Below are positions 56,621 through 64,000 of a stretch of DNA of 64,000 nt, one piece after another. The translations under genes were made by a program, and so were the position numbers. Location: the NCBI GenBank assembly GCA_034509755.1, contig CM067555.1:44288255-44352254 (forward strand). Direction: 5' to 3'. A model generated the notes under the pieces. It did no database searches. It was given only the letters and a program-made list of their open reading frames with translations, and was not told the DNA's origin. Source of the stretch: Anisodus tanguticus. Its lineage: Eukaryota; Streptophyta; Magnoliopsida; Solanales; Solanaceae. Each line of letters begins with the position of its first letter. Position 1 is the stretch's first letter.

Positions 56621-58600
56621 TCAAGGTCACTCTCAGTCGAACATATATTATTAAGACTTTCAAGTAACTGTAAAGTCCAGCAGAGAAGGATACACGTGTT
56701 TTAGCCGTCTGCGAAAGGGACATCCCAAGGTTCAACTTGATACACCCTCAACAGAAGAATAAGGGATGAAAGAAGGGAAAACATCCTAGATGTTTAGTAG
56801 CCTCGAGGTCATAAGTATGGGCGCCTAAATACCCATGAATAAGACTTATACCAAACATTGCTTCATGACCCGGGATATAAAGTCTAGGCTCTGATATCAA
56901 CTTTTTCACATCTCAAATACCCCTTAGACGCGACTGACACCCGCTAACACCACTCGCTAGGCAAACCAATTCTTCATAAACTTTACTATTTTTATAAGCA
57001 TTGAGAGAAGCTAAGTGTAAGTCTAAACGCATCAAAAATTATTAAATACAAAATAATAATCCAACCAAAACAATGTATGAATTTTTGAAATTCAATGATC
57101 GTCAAATAATAATCTCTAGCCCAAATCCCACTCTAAGACCATGAAGCATCTAATATAGTAACATGAATTTATCTGACGGGCATGCAAACCCAAAAAAAAG
57201 AAAATAAATGCTATAAACTAGATAGAGCTAAAACGATAGCCTCCACGAACAATGTGAAGGCTCACCTTAGTAACAGGATCTACGTGAATGAACTCGTCAT
57301 CCACTAGTCTCACCCCCAGCAATAGTATCTGCATGAAAATGCAGGGAAGGAGTGAGTTATATGTAAATATGACTCAGTAAGATCCTCGGTCCACCACTTT
57401 AAATACTCCTGGAATAAGTGTTAGAAAATACAAACACACAACAAGCACATAGATAATATGCACAAATGTATATCATATAATATGCTGCTTAATAAGATCC
57501 AAACAAATGTTCAACAAGTACACTATATATCTCTACATATTCTACACTTAGAACTTGTCATAAACGGCGGCGAAAGAGATTAACCTAACACCCTGACGAG
57601 TCTACGATGGCATATATAATGCCCCAAATTATACTACGGCAGCAAGTACAAGTACAAGCCCTTAACATATTACAACAGCATATGTATGCCCCTAACATAT
57701 TACAGCAGCATATGTATGCCCCTAACATATTACGGAAGCGTATGTAAGCCCCTAGTAAATATATAACGGCAACAAAGGAATGATATTCAATGCCCCAATG
57801 CCATGGTACGAGACCACGTCACACCACAAACCACTCGTAAAATCAGTTTTAATATTCTTCTCAAAATAACATATTCGCAGTTGGTCAAACACCAGCTATT
57901 CAGTCAAGCACACACTTGTCCCAACACATGGACCATGTAGAAAAAAAATATTTTTAAAGCAGGTTTTGAAAAGCAAACATCAAAGCTTAAAGTATCATTT
58001 ACCTCAAATTCACAATTCAAACACACTTCTCAATAAATCAAAACTGCGTTCTCAAATCTCCGGATCACCTCAAACTACACAAATTACAATGGTCAAAACC
58101 CTTAGGGTAAACCACTTCTATATTTTTAGAGGCTTAAATGGTCAAAGTCAAATTTTAAAGGACGAAAACGCCCTCAAATGAATGGGTTCAAAACCCGACA
58201 AGACATATGTTTTCAAATAGCTCTCTATGATACGATTCCAACGATATATAGAAGTCTAAAATTCGACATTATTTGTCCCTTCGAATCAATAATTTAGGTT
58301 GAAGAACCCTAGGGCTAAAAAATTTCAATTCCTCATAATATCCTCATATTTTCACCACAAAATTCATCCATAATTAAGTAATAAATTTAAATAAAAAATT
58401 ACAATCATTACCTTGATGATTTGGGTTGAAAATCTCTATTTTTCTTCTCTTTTCCTCCCTTTCTTTTCTTTTCTTCCATTGAGTAGTATTCATTACTATA
58501 CGGTGTGTATGTATGTAAATATATATGTAGTTTAATTTCTCATAGTCATCCATTAAGTTAGTTACGAGTAAAATCATATTTTTTTATTACTTGTTATTAT
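56620..58600 (-). mobile_element. Gypsy LTR with short internal 5' piece
   Basis: On minus, LTR sequence from about 58600 to 56905 is followed by TTGATATCAGAGCC (56900-56887), 12 of 14 to the initiator-Met primer site, and then leader-like sequence (ctagactttatatcccgggt...). No coding region remains. The LTR contains a minisatellite at 57640-57760. The outer LTR boundary is not resolved. Confidence 0.6.
57640..57760. repeat. Minisatellite in LTR, ~38-bp unit
   Basis: Phrase cccctaacatattac(a/g)gcagcatatgtatg occurs three to four times with substitutions. Confidence 0.78.
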
Positions 58601-58759
58601 TAAAAGCATGAATATAAATGTTGGTTGATCAACAGATCCTTCAAATATTGAACGACTTTTATATCCTTCCAAAACTAAAATATTGTTAAAATAATTATCT
58701 GTGGAATAACATCGTAACTTTCAACCTCTTCCTAATATGAATTTGTTTGAGATTCTAAT

Positions 58760-58955
58760 ACTACTCAATTAATGCAATCGGACTCCAAGTCAGGATATTA
58801 TAGGATTAACACCAATGAGACCTAACAAATTAAACTACGGTTTTGGTTGCATAAAATACTACTCAATTAATGCAATCGGACTCCAAGTCAGGATATTACA
58901 GGATTAACACCAATGAGATCTAACAAATTAAACTACGGTTTTTGTTGCATAAAAT
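58760..58955. repeat. Tandem duplication, 98-bp unit
   Basis: Two copies (58760-58857, 58858-58955) starting actactcaattaatgcaatc and differing at about four positions. Non-coding. Confidence 0.9.
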
Positions 58956-59227
58956 TATAAAGCACTAACCCCCTTTAAATTTTGGATGAATTACTAAATG
59001 AAACTTTGAAATCAACAATGATTTTGGTACTTCAATTATATAAAAGTTATTAGCTTGCCGGGTATCCACTCTACTTGCAGTTTTGGATAAATCAAGACTA
59101 AAGTTAGAAACCCACAATTTGCTTCTTGCTTGTAGTAATATCCTTTTCTCTTGCATATGCTTCATGCGCATGCAGGCAAATATATCATATGATATTCACA
59201 TGATTAGGTATTAACACACTTTTTTTA

Positions 59228-60160
59228 GGCCAAATTCATCGACGGCTCTTTGTGGTCGTCAAGATCTTTCACTTAGACATCAACTGAATGTTGTTCCATT
59301 TAGACACTTGAGATGGATCCCGTGTCATTTAGACACTCTTCGCTGACTTGACAAGTTGTGTGGATTTCACACCAAACAGGCATTTCCTATATATATATAT
59401 ATATATCCTTCTTCTTCTCTTCTTTTTTTTTATTTTTTATTTCCTCCTTCATCATTCTCTTTTCTACCATTCCTACTATCACAGTCATCACCACCGCCAC
59501 TATCACTATCGGGGAAAAATCAATTATATTTTTAATTCAACTCAATTTCTTGCTCTCTCCTAGTAAAAAAAAGAAAAAAAATGGAAGGAATTCATCGAAA
59601 CACCACTAAAATGTTTCTTTAGAAAGCTTGAAGATTTAAAATGGGTTACTTTATTTGATGAAACTTTTGAGAAATTAATGTTAGGGTTGTCTTCGAGTTT
59701 TCGTGGGGAATCTTTAGTTGAAGTTATAACAAATTTGGAAGAGTATTTCTTAAAATTTTGAATTAAAATCATGGTTGGAACAAGAACACACATGAAAATT
59801 TTGAAGAACACCAAAAACATGATTTCATATTTATTTTTTTTGTTAGAAAATGTGTTATTTTTGTGTTAGTAATGTGTAGGTTTAGAAAATAGATTTCTCT
59901 TTTCTTTTTTGAAATATTAGTTTTACCCAAAATTTATTTTTTATATTATTATGGAATTAAATGACACATGTCATTATTTAATTTGTCATTTGACATGTCA
60001 TCGGCGAGTGTGTTACACACACATTACATATTTAGCTGATTCAGCGAAAAAAATGTCTAAATGACACAGTGGGGGTCCACCACAAGTGTCTAAATGGAAC
60101 AAGATTTAGTTAAGGTGTCGAAGTGAAAGATACCACAAGCGGCCGCCGATGGATTTGGCC
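59228..60160. mobile_element. Inverted-repeat transposon, 933 bp, non-autonomous
   Basis: Long (~130 bp) terminal inverted repeats starting ggccaaattcatcg and ending cgatggatttggcc, with ttttttta (8 bp) on both sides (59220-59227, 60161-60168). The interior has pyrimidine-rich simple sequence and no transposase. Mutator-like or hAT-like. Confidence 0.78.
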
Positions 60161-60168
60161 TTTTTTTA

Positions 60169-60624
60169 TCCAATTATCAATTTATCATTGTAATTCTATA
60201 AGTCTAATACCAATTGTCATATTTTCTCACCATATTTCTTTTATTTGACTTCTTAATTTAATTTAATTGTCTCAGTTTCTGATATATGTTAAGATAGCAA
60301 TTTTGTTGATATGTGTCTTACCGGTATTTAGGCATGAATGTATTTGAGTTTGGTTTAACGAGGCTTTGATGACCTATGTTGGTGATAGTTTATCTTGATT
60401 CCCTTTGTTCTTAAAAGTTTCTATGATTTTGACATTTAATTAGTATTTTAAAATTTATTTACATATGTTTACAGTGTAAACTTTTTAGCTTTAAAATTAC
60501 TACTATTCAAAAATATTTTTTTCAAAAATCAAATCTGAAAAAAAAAAGATTCAAAATACACTAATTTGGGAAACTTGTCCAACCATGTTATTAGATAGAA
60601 TTCTTTGTTGGTGATTACAAGTAA
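60169..60624. other. Spacer; no gene seen
   Basis: A/T-rich, nothing recognised. Confidence 0.5.
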
Positions 60625-60838
60625 GAGGGTTTTGGATTGACTTTTAAAAAATAGCTTATAAGCTAAAAGTCATAAGTTGGTCTTACCCAACTTTCAGTTT
60701 TTGGCTTATTTTGTGCTTTTTGACCTAAAAATAAGTGATTAAAAACATTTTTTATCTTTGCCAAACACCACAAAAATTAGAAAAAGGCTTAAAAACTAAA
60801 AAAAAAAATACTTAAAATAAGTCACTCCAAATACCCTC
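60625..60838. mobile_element. Tourist-like MITE
   Basis: Ends gagggttttggattgact and agtcactccaaataccctc are inverted complements with a few mismatches, flanked by taa (60622-60624, 60839-60841). Confidence 0.75.
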
Positions 60839-61289
60839 TAATTATTAGTTTAAACTTCAACAGTCATGATATACAAATTGTTATTATGCCGAACATATTA
60901 GCTATCGGTATCAAATAATATGTGTGCCTCATAAAATAAAATAATAGATACATAGAAGATAGATGTAAAATGCAAATCTTGTTAGGTATAGGTGCTTTTC
61001 TTCTAGTATTCAAGGCTTTTTATTTTGGGGCGTATATGATACCTGGGCTCCAGGAGGGGGAGATGAAAGAAAAATTATCAACTTGACCCTTAGCTCGAGT
61101 ATCATATTTGGTTATTTACTAAAATTCCCTTTTGGAGGAGAAGGCTGGATTGTTAGTGTAGATGATTTAGAAGATATGGAGGACATGTATGGTTAGGTTC
61201 CATTTGTAGGCAAACCCGTGTAACAAGTTGTTGGCGAGGAGAATTGACGTCAGATCTTCAATATGGAAAACCACATCCACTCTTTTTTT

Positions 61290-61583
61290 TTTTTTATAAT
61301 CCAGGTTTCCAGGCTTGCGCCTGACTACTTCACTGGTATTACCCAGACGTCCTGGAGGTAATAGCACCGGTCCTTCAACAACTATCACCAGGTAAATCGC
61401 GGGATGTGCTCCGATGGCCAGTTTTCTGGGAGCGTACAACTGATCAATGAGACAAGGTCAAATTCCCCAACATGCAGAATTTCTTCGTGCTTGCGGGGAA
61501 TCGAACCCATGCTGTCCCATGCCAGAGCGCCTTATAGCGCCCAGGCTTTGCCACTGGACTATGTCCCGGAGGACCTTATTGCT
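61290..61583 (-). mobile_element. tRNA-derived SINE
   Basis: On minus, A-box-like tagtccagtggcaaagcc (about 61565-61548) and B box GGTTCGATTCC (about 61508-61498), ~45 nt apart as in tRNA genes, then a ~200-bp body ending in an A run (61284-61295). Confidence 0.82.
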
Positions 61584-62045
61584 ATTTTTATACTCTACAA
61601 AAGTTGAATTATTTCTTCAAGAAGATAAATAACAGTTGGATAAAATTGTAATAGTTAAACTCTCTTTTTAATATTTAGGGCCTTAAAATTTAACTAAAAC
61701 CTTACTGTATAAGTTTATGCTGGATAAGCTTTGCTATGGATATAACTTGTTTGAAAGTTGAGTTTGTACATTCATGATAAAACATTGATCAGTTGTTATG
61801 CAACAATTAAATCTAAAAGATAAACAAATTATCCATTTTTCACTGTCCATCATGAGGTGACTCCTTCCATCGTTGCTGACACCTCCTAAATAGGAACATC
61901 TTATATATTATTATTATTATTATTAACATGAATCCTCAAGGAGAATTATTGATTGGAAATATATGTATGTGCAACTCTGTCATCCTTAATCAGAGATCTC
62001 GAGTATGATTTGGTATGAAATCGCTTTTATTAGGGAGTGCCTTAA

Positions 62046-62065
62046 CCCCCCCCCCCCCCCCCCCC
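62046..62065. repeat. Poly-C run, 20 bases
   Basis: Uninterrupted C tract between cttaa and tcata; length may be assembly-dependent. Confidence 0.85.
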
Positions 62066-62471
62066 TCATATGGAACTTTTCGACGCTAATTCGAATTTAG
62101 TCAGATTTCAATGCCGATACTGGACATTGAGTGAAAAATGAAAGAAATTTATAATCGACTATATATCAATATTCAATTATTAATATGAAACGCACGTTCG
62201 TAGAGACTAGTCATTATAAAATTATCCAACTTAATTCCATCTTTAGACAAAATCATTTCAGCTGGAAAACTAATTTACCAATATAAAAAAGATGACATGG
62301 CATGCAACGTAACTCACTAGACTTTTCTAATTTTTTAAATGATCATTTAACTTACAATTTTTTGTGTCATTCTTTTATTAATTAAAATTTCGTGTCAAGT
62401 TAATAACCAAATAATTGTCCTATTTTTTCGCCAGATATTATTTCATTTACTCCATCAAAACTTACTCAATA

Positions 62472-62720
62472 CTCCTTCCGGATCAAAAAGAGTGTTCACT
62501 TAGCATTTTTTTTCTTTGGTAAAAAAGAGTGTCCACTTATCAAATCAAGAAAGAATTCTTATTTTTTCAGATTTGCCTCTATTAAGTGATATATGATCAA
62601 ATCTCAATACCTATTTAATTAGGGACAGTTTAGTCAAATTAATTATTTTTGTCTAGAAGTTAGTATTTTCTTAAGGAGTGTTCAAATGACTAAGTGGACA
62701 CTCTTTTTTATCCAGAGGGA
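62472..62720. mobile_element. Stowaway-like MITE
   Basis: ctccttccggatcaaaaaga and its complement tttttatccagaggga lie between ta dinucleotides (62470, 62721). gtgtccacttagc and ctaagtggacac extend the inverted repeat. Confidence 0.82.
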
Positions 62721-62780
62721 TATTTAGTCTAAATATATATACAATTTTCACCAAATAAAAAGTACAATATAATTTGAAAA

Positions 62781-62910
62781 AACAACAACAAAAACATATC
62801 AAGTGAAATCCCACAAAGTGGGGGTATGGGGAGCTAAGAGTGTACGCAGACCTTACTTCTACTTTGGGAGGTAGAGAGGTTGTTTCTGGTAGATCCTCAG
62901 CACACAGACA
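62781..62910 (-). mobile_element. TS-like SINE
   Basis: Inverted family order: (aac)n tail, gtgaaatcccacaaagtggg, gtgtacgcagaccttacttc, gatcctcagcac. Confidence 0.75.
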
Positions 62911-63466
62911 AATAATTCAAAGTAGTATAAAAACCCATGATAATTTGAGAAACCAAATGGTGAAAAAATGGGCATAATTAAAATAACTGCTTCCACCAAA
63001 TAAAAGATTTTTTTTTTGAAGGATCAAATAAAAGTTGTTTAGTTGTCTTGTTATTGAACTCAGTTGCGATTATCTGTCCAAGCGATTCCTTCAACAATTC
63101 GACTAACAATCATTCATTCCTAGTTGCATTAAAAGTTGCATTCTTCAAATGGTCCACTTTTTATTTTCATTGTTGTACTTAAACAAAACAAACATATATA
63201 AATATATATATAGCTTTTTGAAGGTTCAAACATTTTCTTTAGTAGAAAACTTATCTCATGTTATTTTTCCTTATAACAGGATATTAAAAAACGTGGATAA
63301 AATGGAAAATGTTCTTTTAGAATACATTAAAGTGAGACTGCCACGCATGAAATCGGCTATCCCATATAGAAAGTGAAATTATATCTATTTAACTCATTTT
63401 TATGGTCCTGCTTATATTTCTAATATTATATCTTGGGATAATCTTATTTTGAACTAAACGACTCCT

Positions 63467-63758
63467 AAACAATATTATGTGGTCAATGAAGCATTGGTCT
63501 GATGGCTACAGATGCATTAGAAGCAATGGCTGATGAAGCAGGTAAATAATGGATTCAGTTGAATTCAGTATTTTACATTCGGTTCAATTAAATTCAATAC
63601 TTTCACCACATAATATATGAAATCATTTAAATTTTGATGTAAAGAACCCTAAACAATGTTAGGTAGTTAATGAAGCTTTGATCTGATGGCTACCAATGCG
63701 TTAGAAGCAATGGCTAATGAAGTAGGTAAACAACGGGTGCAATTGAATTCAGTATTTT
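63467..63758. repeat. Diverged direct repeat with exon-like segment
   Basis: Two copies 184 bp apart (63467 and 63651). Each contains atggctac.(a/g)atgc(a/g)ttagaagcaatggct followed by gaagyaggtaaa, which reads as a short open segment (MATxALEAMAxE) before a consensus splice donor. No full gene is visible in the window. Confidence 0.6.
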
Positions 63759-64000
63759 CTAACATGAAATATATATAATTATTAAATTTTCAAAAAATAT
63801 TATGTTAATTAATTCAAAAGTGTAATTGACTCGATAAAAAAAACCTAAAATTTGAATAATATTGAGAGCGCTCCGATTAAAAATTACTAATCAATTTGCA
63901 TCGGCTGACACTATGTTAATAAGACTAGAAGTATTATCATCTTTATTGTCAATATAAGCATTACAATAAATTTTTACTGAAGTTTTGAAAGTCACTTCAA

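Noticed and set aside
57640..57760. CRISPR-like array
   Set aside because: Directly adjoining ~38-bp units without unique spacers in a plant LTR; a minisatellite.
59348..59609. Hydrophobic 71-83-codon frames
   Set aside because: Pyrimidine-rich simple sequence inside an inverted-repeat element.
61480..61583. tRNA gene suggested by A and B boxes on minus
   Set aside because: The body continues ~200 bp to an A tail and the acceptor stem does not pair; a SINE explains it better.

Overview
This is a repeat-dense plant nuclear DNA window, almost certainly from a Solanaceae species. Three signals point there: R1/late-blight-type NLR genes, TS-like and Au-like SINE copies, and an endogenous pararetrovirus whose gene order looks solendovirus-like. 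There are no bacterial features, rRNA or functional tRNA genes, and no CRISPR. Genes in the usual sense are few: the 3' part of one NLR resistance gene (1-1418), a two-exon gene for a ~51-residue single-pass membrane protein (34471-34712), and gene relics (an interrupted NLR copy, a second NLR scrap on the other strand, an ankyrin/PGG exon). Nearly everything else is transposons at different stages of decay.

Layout. 1-1418: NLR end on +. 1419-4904: spacer with tandem repeats. 4905-13612: a second NLR copy, broken by a Copia element on the - strand (5139-11185, duplication agtat) and by a solo LTR (11988-13531, duplication aatgc). 14637-15037: inverted-repeat element carrying a SINE. 15439-20854: full-length but dead Copia element on + (duplication atttt, PBS, PPT). 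21344-21625: ankyrin/PGG exon cut short by a - strand Copia half (21626-24145). 24160-25650: two Au-like SINEs in inverted orientation, an NLR relic on -, and a TRIM-like element. 25655-27078: Copia 3' end, LTR and 5' end on +. 27125-28314: Gypsy LTR. 28518-34337: two hAT elements and a Mutator-type MITE, the larger hAT carrying a decayed BED-finger transposase. 34471-34712: small membrane protein gene, followed by spacer with MITEs and TS-like SINEs. 41226-49527: endogenous Caulimoviridae insertion on -. 50447-54400: deleted Gypsy element of the Tat type with two RNase H domains. 54401-64000: spacer with a Gypsy LTR, three inverted-repeat elements and SINEs.

The most interesting block is the pararetrovirus. 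Its ~8.3 kb of viral DNA is flanked by an exact 31-bp direct repeat of what looks like host sequence. It keeps a promoter TATA box, a tRNA-Met-type primer binding site and an array of about eight TGGGCC-type motifs. A second copy of only the leader runs from close to the predicted cap site to 3 nt inside the primer binding site, the extent expected of minus-strand strong-stop DNA. ORF1-3 carry stops and frame breaks, whereas ORF4 (355 codons) is open throughout.

Because the window is plant DNA, operons and ribosome binding sites do not apply. Coordinates of degenerate elements are approximate unless a terminal repeat or target duplication is quoted.
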